Positions 1 to 11,056 of a stretch of 64,000 nt of DNA are shown piece after piece (within the stretch, counting starts at the first letter, position 1; every line of letters begins with the position of its first letter). Under the pieces are notes generated by a model. That model made no database searches. It worked only from the letters and a program-made list of their open reading frames with translations, and was not told where the DNA came from. Position numbers and translations under genes: made by a program. This DNA is from Acholoe squamosa (taxonomy: Eukaryota; Annelida; Polychaeta; Phyllodocida; Polynoidae): the NCBI GenBank assembly GCA_949317995.1, contig OX439052.1, positions 38,937,932 to 39,001,931 of the forward strand. Reading direction: 5' to 3'.

Positions 1-94
1 TATACAGGACACTAACGGAAGGGTAAGATCGATTACTGGGACATCCTTGGATGATTTAATGTGATCACAAAGGATATGAATGTTCAGTGATCAG

Positions 95-354
95 AAGGCC
101 ATTTCTCAATGGACTACGATACACACAGTCACTATAATTTACAAATGCCAAGAATAAGCCAGGCTATCGTAGGAACTGCCCTATGACTGCTCACTACGAT
201 TAGCAGCTATGCAGTAATTGCATAAGGTTTAGTAGGGCAGTCGTACTGGTGCAGACATTAGGGACTACTAGTGCATGGTACTGTTATGGCCAAATTATTA
301 GGTTCTCACTACGATTTAAAGGTCAGCAGTCGTAGTGTGTTAAGAAATGGCCTC
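95..354. repeat. MITE, family with GGAGGCCATTTCTTAA ends
   Basis: Terminal inverted repeats: the left end reads AAGGCCATTTCTCAA and the right end is the reverse complement of GGAGGCCATTTCTTAA. Subterminal motifs around CTACGACTGC occur near both ends. There is no coding capacity. The same ends recur at 12593-12725, 13474-13998 and 13561-13822. No clear target-site duplication was found. Confidence 0.65.
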
Positions 355-479
355 CAGATAAACTCCACTGATCAATCACAGTACTTGATCAGTTTGGAAT
401 TATTAGCATTCATTCACTGCTGGAATCAACTGTGAGTAGCCCCGCCGCTGCATACAGTGGCTGTCAATGTAAACACTGC

Positions 480-923
480 CATAGCCCACCTTGACAACAC
501 TGTCAACAGACAACATGAATCGTGCAATGTATTATGAAAGAGACCAGTCATGTGACAGTCATACTGATGGTTCTATCGATGATTGCTTCATCTCAGCATA
601 GGGATATGATTTATGTAGATCCCAAAACTCGAGTAGAAACCAGACGTCATGGTAGACTGCGCGAATCCCAAGATCCACCCATTATCATCTACACTAGTAG
701 ATGTAGAGCTACTATATGTAATAGACCACCAAGTGAAAGAGATTTATCCTAGATAAGCAAATAAACAGGGCATATCTAGACAGAAAGATAAGAAGCAATA
801 TAGAGAGAATTCTGAGTCATTAGATAGTCAGGAGAAGACCAAAATCAGTAATGACTTTACTGAAACAGTACAGTCTCTGGTATCATGCAGTTAATTGAGA
901 AGAAATTTGATGATATGAAGCAA
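480..923 (+). pseudogene. Degenerate coding relic, possibly LINE ORF1
   Basis: Short open stretches in shifting frames encode charged, lysine- and glutamate-rich peptide with a coiled-coil look (for example QLIEKKFDDMKQ near 885-920). Stops and at least one frameshift break it. It abuts the left arm of the long inverted repeat, whose outer part carries LINE reverse-transcriptase sequence, and the 3' part of a LINE lies beyond the right arm in the same orientation. The LINE ORF1 reading is inferred from this position, not from a recognised domain. Confidence 0.3.
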
Positions 924-1250
924 GTCTTGCAATACATCAATATCAATATCCTGTGCATGTCTTATTCTTTCACAGATCCTAAGACCATTATTGAGGCACC
1001 TGTATCTTTTTCCAGGGCCAGTCAGGGGAGAACCTACAAACAGGTCACCAAACTCTATAATAGATAGTATCATAGATTTATCAATTTTTAGGCTGAGATC
1101 TCTATCAATGAAATTCCTTATATGCCAGCAGGATACCGATGACGGCGGTCTAGCTAGTCCTGAGGACTAAGGTGACTGGCGCGTCCGCTCTGACCTAAAT
1201 ACGCAGACTCTAAAAGGAGCCTCCCGCAGTGCGCGTAGGTGCGCGGGCGT
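924..1250. repeat. Left arm of long inverted repeat
   Basis: Pairs with 4309-4637. From outside inwards it holds antisense LINE RT sequence, a TAGTCCTGAGGACTA palindrome near 1157-1172, then a GC-rich segment ending in GTGCGCGGGCGT. Confidence 0.85.
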
Positions 1251-1375
1251 CATTATCTGCCAAATCTATGGCCTAGATCTGGATAAAGTTGCTGACCATA
1301 ATATTCACAACTATTATACTACCATTGGGTCGCAACTAGCTGAAGCCTTTGTTGGACCATAGGCCTACCTTCAGT

Positions 1376-1640
1376 CCTTTAGTCACCATTGGACTACTTG
1401 TAGTCCCAGTGACTACTGTGCAGTCCCAGGGACTGAAGATACAGTCCTGGGGACTGCAACATTGTCCTTGGGACTAGAGACACAGTCCTTGGTCCCCAGG
1501 ACTGTATCTTTAGTCCCTGGGACTACACAGAGCAGTCCTGGGGACTAAGAAGTAGTCCTCAGGACTGAATTTGAAGTCCTGGGGACTACATCCCTAGTCA
1601 CAACTACATTAGACATCAATCAATGGATTAGTCCTCAGAA
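1376..1640. repeat. Left cluster of AGTCC/GGACT short palindromes
   Basis: Roughly a dozen 12-14 bp units of the form AGTCC-NNN-GGACT (for example CAGTCCTGGGGACTG) are spaced by 10-20 bp. Each unit is itself nearly palindromic. A matching cluster sits inside the right arm at 4033-4312, so these are subterminal repeats of the element. Confidence 0.8.
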
Positions 1641-1831
1641 CCAGGGTGAATGTCAGAAAAAGTGCACATATCTGGTGCACACAGTACAGAAAGATAAAAG
1701 TCAAGATAACATTACAAAAGTGTATTATATTGATAATGCAACATCTTGGCCACATGAAAACCCCTGATGGACTGGCTTCCTCCAAGAACTGCAGTTTTTA
1801 TTCATGGCCAACTGGATATCAGCGAATTTTG

Positions 1832-3631
1832 TGAGGCGTCTGTGACGAAAACTCTAGGATTGCTCTAAAACAAGTTAGGACAATCACAGCAACTTGAAAT
1901 TTTGGCTGCAAGTAGCTATTACTAACTGGATTAAGCATACAAGAATACAAAACTGTATCTTTAAAACTTTTTTTGTGAGAGCCCGGACATAATTATCAAA
2001 ATATTTAAAAATTGGACAATTTTATCTTCAAATCACTAACTTTAATGTAGTTCTGTCAATAATGCCCTGATTAGCTCTAGAATTGCTCTAACTAATCCTT
2101 ATTATGTCTAGTTTGGGGAAAATAAAACAGTAGAGGCCTCACTAAAACCAATTTTGTACTCTTGAGTGTTGAATGTCTGCTGAAGTGGAAAAAAATGAGG
2201 AAAATCCAAATTTCACACAGGTAAAGGGGCCCCCAAAAGGTTTTTTTCAGCAATTGCAAAGCTGCTCTGTACCAAAATGGACTTAGCCTAGGGGCATCTT
2301 GTGGTAAAGTATTAGTTGGTTATATGGACTGAAAATATTTTTTTTGGGGGAAAATGTTGAAATGAGGCGTCTGTGACGAAAACTAAAAATGCAATAAATT
2401 TAGATAAATATGCTGGAAATGTAATTATTTTAGGTCAGGACATTGAATAATAATGTATCATAGTCTACCAAGAATAAATATTGTATAGATGATGCTTTGC
2501 AAGATTACAAGAACAGAATTTTATTTCTGTCGGAGGCGTCTGTGACGAAAACTCATTTCTGCGCTTTGGTGCTTGTTGTGGCCAAATACGTAATGGGATT
2601 TTATTTATAACACACACAATTAATGAAGAGGAGTACAAAACATCATATCAACCACAGAAAAGTCAATTGAATACCCTCATTTCATGTACAGGTAGGAATT
2701 TCTGGAGCAATTTGAGGCACTTTTAGGTCAAACACAATTTTAGACCCACCAACTCTTGAATAAAATCAACAGAACATGTAGCAAATGCCCTAAAATAATT
2801 GGGGCACATCATTTCTGCACATTTCAATCCATTTTTGACCTTAGGGCAGCATATGGTGCTCGCCAGGGAGAATTTTGTTCAACAGGAGTTTTCGTCACAG
2901 ACGCCTCACCAATATGAGTCTGTATCAAATATCGCCCAAAATCAACATGGCAGCAACCTGCCAAGTCCAAGAGGCTTGCTGATTCAATCAAGCTATACTG
3001 TTTTCATCAAAATAAGACCAAATTAACCAAATCTAACCACATCAGCAAGTACTAGGGGATATAATCTTTGAACTGCGAAAGAAATTTGATCGGATTCCTA
3101 AACTTTGATGGCAAAATTTGTCAAAGTCTGCAGAGAATCTTCAGAAAATCTTTGATAAACAACCAGTTGTAACACTTATTTGACAAAAACAAGGCTCTCC
3201 CAAGTAATTGACTTCCACTGGGTAACAACAGATGATTCTGACTTTGCAACAAACAAAATCGTGAGGCGTCTGTGACGAAAACCCCCTATATGAGAAATGG
3301 TACTCAAAATGCTACACTGGAGGCCAACAGCCTACCAATGCTTGTCAGAATTGATAAGCTGGCTGTGATGGTTGATATGACATGTAAGAAACACAAATAG
3401 ATACTTAAATAAATTAGCAACATTATAACATTTAGTTGAGGCGTCTGTGACAAAAACCCAGTCCACATGGACATTCAGACCCACAAATCAGGGACCATTT
3501 GACCGATGGCTAAAATTTTTTTACCAACTTCACCCCTTTATAAGTTCTTTATGTGACATGTAATAGAGACATTATATCACTATTATTGATAGAGTTATTC
3601 TGACCTAAGAGTTATTGTCACAGATGCCTCG
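1832..3631. repeat. Seven dispersed copies of a 22-bp motif
   Basis: The motif TGAGGCGTCTGTGACGAAAA(CT) occurs on the plus strand near 1832-1853, 2363-2384, 2533-2553, 3262-3282 and 3437-3457 (the last with one change). On the minus strand it occurs at 2887-2908 and 3611-3631 (the last degenerate). Spacing is irregular (about 170-530 bp) and the DNA between copies is unrelated by eye, so this is neither a tandem repeat nor a CRISPR array. All seven lie between the two arms, which suggests a protein-binding or recombination site of the element. Confidence 0.85.
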
Positions 3632-4032
3632 AAGAGTAAAATTCCACACATGAGTGACCATAGTAAAAAATTCTCAATCAACATCCACCTAAACTGACAT
3701 AAATAGTGTAGGCCTAATATATGCCTAATACCACAGGCAATTTTGGATGGGTTTCTAGTCTTTGAGTGGACAATAGGACATGTGCAAAATGTTATAAACT
3801 GCGAAAAACAGAATCTTTAGTGATTTTGGGACTTTGGGTCACCTTAACTCAAAGAATTTTTACCCGACAGACACAAATGGATATTTTTCTGAAAGGCTAG
3901 AATGTCTTCTGTAAGATGAGACCATGGAAGACAAGATTGGATAAGCATAATTTATTCTATGGCTGCATAAAGGCCAAAAACCATGGTTTTCCAGGTTTTG
4001 TACACTTATTCTGACACTGACCCACCACATGC

Positions 4033-4312
4033 ATTAGTCCTGAGGACTAGGCAAATGTTTTTGTAGTCCTCAGGACTAAACATGTAGTCCCTGAGTCTAC
4101 GAATTAGTCCCCAGGGCTAAAAGCTTAGTCCTGGAGACTAACAGCACAGTCTTATACAAAGTCATGTGGTCTGCAGGGTAATTCATGGGAATGTACAATT
4201 AGTCCCTAGGACAATATCCTCATATTCTTAGTCCTGGGGACTAGGCTTTAGTCCTTATAGGACTTAAGCATCACATTTTTATTAGCTATAGTCCTGAGGA
4301 CTACCACTACGC
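4033..4312. repeat. Right cluster of AGTCC/GGACT short palindromes
   Basis: About ten units such as TAGTCCTGAGGACTA and TAGTCCTGGGGACTA, mirrored with respect to the cluster at 1376-1640. Confidence 0.8.
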
Positions 4313-4637
4313 CCGCGCACCTACGCGCACTGCGGGAGGCTCCTTTTAGAGTCTGCGTATTTAGGTCAGAGCGGACGCGCCAGTCACCTTAGTCCTCAGG
4401 ACTAGCTAGACCGCCGTCATCGGTATCCTGCTGGCGTATAAGGAATTTCATTGATAGAGATCTCAGCCTAAAAATTGATAAATCTATGATACTATCTATT
4501 ATAGAGTTTGGTGACCTGTTTGTAGGTTCTCCCCTGACTGGCCCTGGAAAAAGATACAGGTGCCTCAAAATAATGGTCTTAGGATCTGTGAAAGAATAAG
4601 ACATGCACAGGATATTGATATTGATGTATTGCAAGAC
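4309..4637. repeat. Right arm of long inverted repeat
   Basis: Reverse complement of 924-1250 with a few substitutions and small indels. In the plus direction it begins ACGCCCGCGCACC and ends ATTGCAAGAC. Confidence 0.85.
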
Positions 4638-4935
4638 AATTGTTATATAGATAAGCTTGTAAAACGGACACGTGCTCATATACTTGGCTTTATCATCTGT
4701 TTATGCATAGCTTGTCTAAATATAAAGACTTGACTGTAGTGCCTGTGCGAGAATTAATAGATGCAAACAAAATCAAGTTCAAAGTGAATAGACCAGTGAA
4801 GGATATTCATTACAAAAGTCCTGTATACAGAGGTGCAAGTGATTGGGAAAATTATCTCATGACCAGCAGTTTAGCATAACAAAAGTCCAGTTGTATAATT
4901 CAATCAAACTGAAACATGTTGAATCAGATAAAGAC
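4430..4935 (+). pseudogene. LINE reverse transcriptase C-terminal fragment
   Basis: Reading across small frameshifts gives the C-terminal region typical of CR1/L2-like LINE polymerases: a cysteine- and arginine-rich stretch (NNGLRICERIRH), then DKLVKRTRAHIL, then a segment resembling KSPVYRGASDWEN before a stop at about 4935-4940. These correspond to the family pattern LQNRCLR...VxKLxxRRxxHLL...YxGAxxWNxLP. The first half lies in the right arm of the inverted repeat and the rest in unique sequence beyond it. It is not functional. Confidence 0.55.
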
Positions 4936-4940
4936 TAGGT

Positions 4941-7426
4941 AAGTCATTCTGAGACATTCACTTCCCATATCTCCTACTTAGAACCTGTCTATGTCTATGT
5001 CGATGAATAGATTAAATTAAATTAGGTATTTCCCAACTTTGTATCTTTTGAACTCCACCTGTTTCCTGTTTCTTGCCATCCTTGTGACAATGTTTTTTCC
5101 TGCAAACAATCCCTATTCTAAGTTGTGAAATGACTAGATAAAAACAATGATAAAAATGTGCTATGCAAATGTTGCATACCTACCCATCTTGCCTTTACCT
5201 ACAAATTAACACACTATTAACCATGATTTGCTTTATTGTACATCTTTAACTGTGTTGTTATATCATTTACTATCACATCCTGGTCTATTATTGACTCCTA
5301 TAATATTATTTGCCATAAGAAATTTTTATTCCTGGACTTCGTTGATTTATGTTCTGGAACATCTCAACATGTAAACTGCATTCTATAACTTTGACTCCTG
5401 GGGTCTGTTACACAAATGATGCTCGTTAATTTGTGCTCTTAACTGATAAAATGTTTAAAATAAAGATCATGAAGCAGAGTAAGAAATGATTCTGTTTCAT
5501 AATGTGTATTCGTCTGGAAGAGTTCCAAATACATTCATGTTACTTAATTTTCATGTTCTTTAATTATTTCCTGCTAGTTAATATTGGTGCTCGTTCATAA
5601 AGTATGGGGTACATGGTAAGCTGTTCATTTTTGTGTACTACATCATCACAGGGCCCCAGAACACCTGCAAAATAAATACAAACCCCATATGATGTTAAAA
5701 TTTTTTTAATTAACCTATACAGATGTAAGCTAAATATAGATTTAAAGGCCCTCTACAACAACTAAATTGACATTGAATGGCCCCTAACGACAATTTAAAA
5801 TAAGCCCATAATATTAAAGAGTATGATATTAAACATAAATTAAAGAACACTAAATAGTGCAAATTTAAGGCGCTTTTATAGGGCCAAAACTATTGGAATA
5901 ATATCCTAATAAAACAAGTTGTTATCTTTATGTGTGTAATTTGGGACTTCCTTTTATATAAATAAAACAATATTACATTGTTTTCAATTTATTAAAAAAC
6001 TTAATACCCCCATTTAGGTCTGTATATCTTTCATTTATGTAACACTGGATAAACCCCTTTACAACCACCAGAAATAAATTAAAGAACACCATCAAAATAT
6101 TATAGAATAGTTATGAAACACCTAGCAATGTCTATAGAAATAAGGGCATCTTGCTCATCTACTAAAGAGCACAAAAATTAGTGAACACCACCTAGATTTA
6201 TACTTGTAACATATTTTCTAAATTATAACTAGGGACCACAAATGAAAAGGATCATGTGTCAATTGTTGTCAAATCAAGCCTTACAAACTAAACTCAACTT
6301 CCTTAACCAATCAGTTTGGGCCGATTTGGGCCGACTTTGAGCACCCTGTAACTTCCTGAAAATTGACTGAAACGCTTAGATTTTTGTTCCATCTTGAGGG
6401 TCCAAAGAACTAGTCTCTACCTCTTATAGTTTGTATGTGGCAGACTCGCCAACTTGAGACAAAATTTGGATTCACCTTAATTGTTTTGCATCGATTTGAT
6501 CAATATCTAAGCCAAAAATCATGAAAAACGTCATGAAAAACGTAGGCTGGTTACCATGGCAAACGAAGATTTTGCATAGTCTTGCTTGCCATGGTAACCA
6601 GAAAGAATATTTTCAAGAATTCTCCATTTGCCAAATTTCAAGTAGAACTGGATATTTCCCACAAAATGCACTTTATTTCATCAAAACTGATGAAGGGATT
6701 GCTGAGATATTACAATTTGAAGTTTGGTTGAATGATTAATTTTTCTCATTAGAACATCCCTTTCATGATGATAAATCGCACTAATTAGGGTCTATCTATG
6801 ATATGTTTTAATGGGGGGTTTGGCCTCTTAGCAATGATTCTTCAGCTTGGCAAGTTTGTTTTACAGAAACTACATAAAAAAACTGGTTTTAAAAAGTTAA
6901 CTTGCAAAACTTTACTCATAAATGCCTCTAGGAATTTTGGAAGACCTATTTGATTCCCTACTATAACAACTGACAATGAATTTGAACAAATTTCAGAGAA
7001 TCCAGTCTCTAAGATATAAATGGCTACATAGTATTTCAAATATACTCTATGCTAACTTAGTATGATGTATGCAGTATAATGTGCCTTGCTCAGCAGCATA
7101 TCCCAATTCTGATATTTCAGGAGTATATCAATTAATGATACATGCACATATTACTAGCACTAGCAAGTTACTTTTCAGGGATGCACTATTATTACTAATG
7201 GTAGGAACAGGAGAGGAATTTTAGAATCCATCTAATAATTCCGATGTCAAAATATCTGTTTGTATATGCAAGCCATGGTCCAAATCAGTTTTTCTTCTGG
7301 TTTCAAGTTACCTAGAAGCTGAGAAAACAAATTGGAAATATTGGATATGGGTGTTTTGGGAACACTAGTCTATAGTGTGAATAGTATCTGAAACTGTGAT
7401 CTGGGAGTTGGTGTCTGCAGGCAGTC
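4941..7426. other. AT-rich intergenic DNA without recognisable genes
   Basis: No reading frame with a recognisable domain and no RNA gene was seen. It holds short AT-rich repeats with the phrase TTAAAGAACAC (5.8-6.1 kb) and the palindromic X-box pair at 6549-6605. Confidence 0.6.
6549..6605. repeat. Foldback with two X-box-like sites
   Basis: CTGGTTACCATGGCAA (6548-6563) is mirrored by TTGCCATGGTAACCAG (6586-6601), giving a hairpin. Each half resembles the RFX X-box GTTNCCATGGNAAC. Similar direct copies are at 16585-16642. Confidence 0.6.
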
Positions 7427-7453
7427 TTTTTTTTTTTTGAACAAATTTTAAAC

Positions 7454-7459
7454 TTTATT
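7454..7459 (-). terminator. Poly(A) signal of the LINE
   Basis: AATAAA on the minus strand, 15-20 nt before the poly(A) tail at 7438-7427. Confidence 0.6.
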
Positions 7460-7972
7460 TGGTCTAGTAGTACATACATCATGTAAACATAGGCATGCCG
7501 TGTATTGTGATTATGCACGTTATGACTTCTGTATAATTGGCCTAAGTACATACGTTGGTATATTGAACGATTACCCTTTTTATGAGGTAAATTGTTATTA
7601 TAATAACATGACCAAACAGTTAATGACCAGATCGTCATTTTAAAAATGTTGTTATGATCTAGCCATTTAAATCATTACCGGTATTCATACATTTATAAGA
7701 TACAATAACAATTATTTTGAACAGTTTGGGGCACTTACAATCTACTTTAAGTGCAGAATAGTTATAATTTCCCCCCCCCCATGTCATATAAGCAATTTTA
7801 CCACATACACAAAAATAATCCAATAATAAATAACATTATGCTGGATTTGACACGGTCGACATAGATGATCACAAGCAGTCTTTAAATCAACCGTTCACAT
7901 TGTACCTATATATGGAGTAGGTTTAACACTGTCCGTCTTTGATACAATATGTATAATTATTTACAGAATATT

Positions 7973-9095
7973 TCATCCAATAGATTCTAGCATGCATTTT
8001 TTTGATAACGCTTTAAATTTAACTTTGTCTTTAATATTTCTAGTTTCAATATCCAGATTATTCCATGTTTGGGCACATAGACATTCAGGAGATTTTGTGT
8101 AAGCTGTACAATTAATTTTCATATATTTTAATACTGGAGCACTAGAGAATCTTGTTGTCCTAACAGTTGACTTAACATATTCTTCCATTGTAGATCTTTT
8201 AAAAGCAAACATTTTTATATGATGTAATCTTCTAGCCTCAAGTTTCGGGCTCCTTGTATCTTTATGTACAAGATCAGTTGGAGTCAGTACGTGTACATCT
8301 AAACAGGTCTTTAAACACTTATTTTGCAATCTCTGAAGTACTTGTAGCAACTCAGCATTAGCTCCGTTATATAGTATATCACAGTAGTCAATAATAGGTA
8401 TAATATGCATTTTATACATTCGTATTCTTGCTGCGGTTGATAAATATTTTCTTGTTTTATACAGAATTAATGATTTAAACCCAACACTTTTAATAACATT
8501 TCTCATATGCATATTAAAATTCATTTCTTGGTCTAGGGTAACTCCTAGATATTTGTATGATTGGACATTCATTAAAGTTTTACCATTAAGAACAATCTTA
8601 GGCTTCTCTATTCTTTTCAACTTAACTGCTGAGGCAAAGGTCATTATTTTCGTCTTAGATTCATTCATTGTAAGTTTGTTGGCTGAAGACCAGAGAGAGA
8701 AGGAGTTAAGTGCAATAGCAAGCTCATTTGTTAATACATCTAAATTTTTACCTGATACATATAGTACAGAGTCATCGGCGTATAACAAAGTTTTATGTGT
8801 ATCATTATCAGATATGCAGTCATTAATGTACAATAAGAAGAACAAAGGACCCAAAATTGAGCCCTGCGGTACGCCACATGATAAATTTGCTTTTTCAGAA
8901 TGTATATGGTTGGTTATAGAACATTGTTGTCTTCTTGACAAGTAATCTTCAATTAAGGTTAAATTCCTATTTCTGACTCCATATTGTTCAAGTTTTTTTA
9001 ATAATATCAAATGATTTACAGAATCAAAAGCTTTTTTTATGTCAATAAAAGCAGCCATTGTTATATTACCTTCATTTCTATTTTTAATACATCAT
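7973..9095 (-). CDS. LINE reverse transcriptase, C-terminal part
   Basis: Catalytic half of the polymerase. It shows motif A AFIDIKKAFDSVNH, motif B CGVPQGSILGPLFF, the catalytic YADD in LLYADDSVLY, and the YKYLGVTLD motif. A C-terminal domain follows with the family's LQRLQNKCLK and AQTWNNLD signatures, and a stop at 7973-7975. The frame is open from about 9095. It joins the preceding fragment by a 1-nt shift near 9085-9095 in an A/T run. All catalytic residues are present. Confidence 0.85.
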
Positions 9096-10085
9096 CAACT
9101 AGTACTGAGATTGAGTCCAGTGTAGATTTACATTTCTGGTAACCACCTTGATTTTTCGATAATTTATCATATCTTTCTAAGTGTTCACTTAATTTATTAT
9201 GTATAAGTCTCTCAAGAATTTTACCTGGTACAGGTAAGACACTAATCGGTCTAAGATTTGAAACATTGGATGGATCTCCTCCCTTAGGTAATGGAGTCAC
9301 CGTAGCTATTTTCCAACTGTCTGGAATTCGGCCTGTATTTGTGATTAAGTTAATAATTTTTATAAATTTTTGGGGGAACTTTAACATAGTTTTTTTTAAT
9401 ATTTCAGTAGATAAATAATCAATGGCAGATGACTTAGACGTGTCTATATCAGATAAGCTTTTTATGATTTCTTCATCTGTAAAGTACATCTCCGGCATAT
9501 CCACCTCACACCGGGTGCCATTAAAATTAAACATAGTTTTATGCTGCTCAGCGAGTCTAGGACCAATCTCGGCGAAAAAATTATTTATATAAGTAGAAGT
9601 ATCATTAATTGAAATTACCTGGCCATTTTCGTCAGTTAACATGATCGACTTAGTATTAGATTTGTTAGAAGGTATGATATCCTTTATAGTACTCCAAAAT
9701 TTCTTAGAATCTTTGTTAAATACCTCAGATAAGTTGGAATAATATGTTTCTTTAGCCAATTCAATGTCTCTATTTACCTGGTTTCTACTCTCTCTAGCTC
9801 TATGCCACGATATGATATCCCTGTTTTTTCTGGCTAATTTTAATAATGCATTTTTATCATTGATCTTTTCAAGCAACTCATTAGACATCCATGGGCTAGG
9901 TTTGTCTACGACCTTGAAACTTTTTACCGGACATTGCAGGTCTAACATTCTTTTGATCATGTTTTCTAGTATAGACCAGCAAATATTTGGGTCATTCGAT
10001 TCATTAAAATAGTCCCAGTTACAATTTTCTAAGTCTAAATAAAATTTTTCTATATTAAGTTTATTATAAGATCTTCCAAGAAAAT
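9061..10085 (-). CDS. LINE reverse transcriptase, N-terminal part
   Basis: The frame is open from about 10085 and ends at 9061 just after the frameshift. It includes the linker after the endonuclease (KPSPWMSNELLEKI), the early RT motif TVTPLPKGGDPSNVSNLRPI and the NQGGYQKCKSTLDSI segment that precedes motif A. The first methionine is at 9960, but the sequence upstream of it in the same frame is coding-like (linker residues before MIKRML), so that methionine is not taken as a real start. Confidence 0.8.
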
Positions 10086-10799
10086 CCTAAAATTTTTTTT
10101 TGTGTGTATTTGGGCTTTTAAGATATGTACCGGTAGGTGGTCAGATAGGTGTATGTTCAATGGACCACTGGAGGTAATAGTATCACAGTTTGAGAAGATC
10201 AAGTCTATACACGTGTTGGTACCTGATGTGGTTGTTACTTCATTAACGAGTTGCACAAGATTAAAATGATCAAAGGTTTCTATAAGAAGCTGCTTATCTG
10301 GGGTATTACTTAATACATTTACATTGAAATCCCCAAGGATAAAAATATCATATCTATCCAAGTTGTCAATTTGTAGTAGCAGGGCTCGCATGGTATTACA
10401 GAATTCCATAAGGTTCCCCGCAGGTGGTCTATAGATATTACATACAATACATTTTTTATTTGCACCTTTAGCTGACAGTAACCATTGAACTTCTATATTT
10501 TCATTAATCCTGTTCAAAGCTTTGAATCTATCTATTGAACATGATAGACTTTCGTCGACGTACGCACAAAGTCCACCTCCTCTATATATACTAATACGGT
10601 CTTGACGAAAGAGATTATACCTTAGGAAGCTATATAAATTACTACAATCCATTTCATTCAACCAAGTCTCAGAAAATAATATAATATCTATGAAAATATT
10701 ATTCAGCTCCTCTTTCATCTTTGTAAACTTATTTCTCACACTCCTGGCATTCATATGTATTATTGAGAAACCTTTCCTGAATTTATTTTTTAAAGACAT
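10050..10799 (-). CDS. LINE apurinic-type endonuclease
   Basis: About 249 residues of the exonuclease-endonuclease-phosphatase fold. Motifs in order are IIHMNARSVRNK, LFSETWLNE (catalytic Glu), VCNIYRPPAG, FILGDFNVNV (Asp/Asn), the IDLIFSN segment and HLSDHLPVHI (Asp-His). The enzyme nicks target DNA for target-primed reverse transcription. The true frame shifts at a run of T (A on this strand) near 10088-10098, so the last ~15 residues before the stop are out of frame. Start chosen at 10799; upstream sequence to about 10975 shows no recognisable domain. Confidence 0.85.
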   Translation of the reverse strand: MSLKNKFRKGFSIIHMNARSVRNKFTKMKEELNNIFIDIILFSETWLNEMDCSNLYSFLRYNLFRQDRISIYRGGGLCAYVDESLSCSIDRFKALNRINENIEVQWLLSAKGANKKCIVCNIYRPPAGNLMEFCNTMRALLLQIDNLDRYDIFILGDFNVNVLSNTPDKQLLIETFDHFNLVQLVNEVTTTSGTNTCIDLIFSNCDTITSSGPLNIHLSDHLPVHILKAQIHTKKNFRIFLEDLIINLI

Positions 10800-11056
10800 A
10801 TTGGTATTTGGTAATTTGATATAAATTCTATGTTGTCAACATGCTGCACAATGTATACATATATGTTCATTCCATTGATGCATGTTACATCAATCCAGGT
10901 CGTTGTAGACCACACGTTATAAAAATATACATACCCCCCCCCCTCCACGAGCTTACAGCTCTTCTGGCTACCCATGGTGATCTATGTATGACAAGGCCAG
11001 TTAAGGCTAAGTAATAACTGGGCCTGCACACTCCAGCTCAGGAGCTTAATTCAAAA

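Larger units (their letters stand above)
924..4637. mobile_element. Long inverted-repeat element (3.7 kb), non-coding interior
   Basis: Two arms of about 327-329 bp, 924-1250 and 4309-4637, are near-perfect reverse complements. Just inside each arm lies a cluster of short palindromes of the type AGTCCTGGGGACT. The AT-rich interior (about 1.65-4.0 kb) has no substantial reading frame but holds seven copies of a 22-bp motif in both orientations. This looks like a large non-autonomous foldback or TIR transposon. The outer ~200 bp of each arm reads as LINE reverse-transcriptase C-terminal sequence, so either the transposon captured flanking LINE DNA or an inverted duplication formed around it. 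No target-site duplication was seen. Confidence 0.7.
7427..10800 (-). mobile_element. CR1/L2-like non-LTR retrotransposon (LINE)
   Basis: On the minus strand it runs from an apurinic-type endonuclease (start about 10799) through reverse transcriptase to a 3' untranslated region ending in poly(A), seen as poly(T) at 7427-7438, with AATAAA about 16 nt upstream. The single polyprotein frame is broken twice by what look like 1-nt shifts, near 10090 and 9090, both in homopolymer runs. No gag-like ORF1 is visible upstream, so it may be 5' truncated. EN plus an RT with a YADD motif places it in the Jockey/CR1/L2 group. The exact clade cannot be set by eye. Confidence 0.85.

Noticed and set aside
1832..3631. 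CRISPR-like array from the seven 22-bp motif copies
   Set aside because: Copies are in both orientations with irregular spacing of 170-530 bp, with no cas genes, in animal DNA.
4389..4679. 96-residue minus-strand frame, and its mirror at 885-1067
   Set aside because: It is the antisense of the LINE RT fragment in the inverted arms; the sense strand carries the recognisable motifs.
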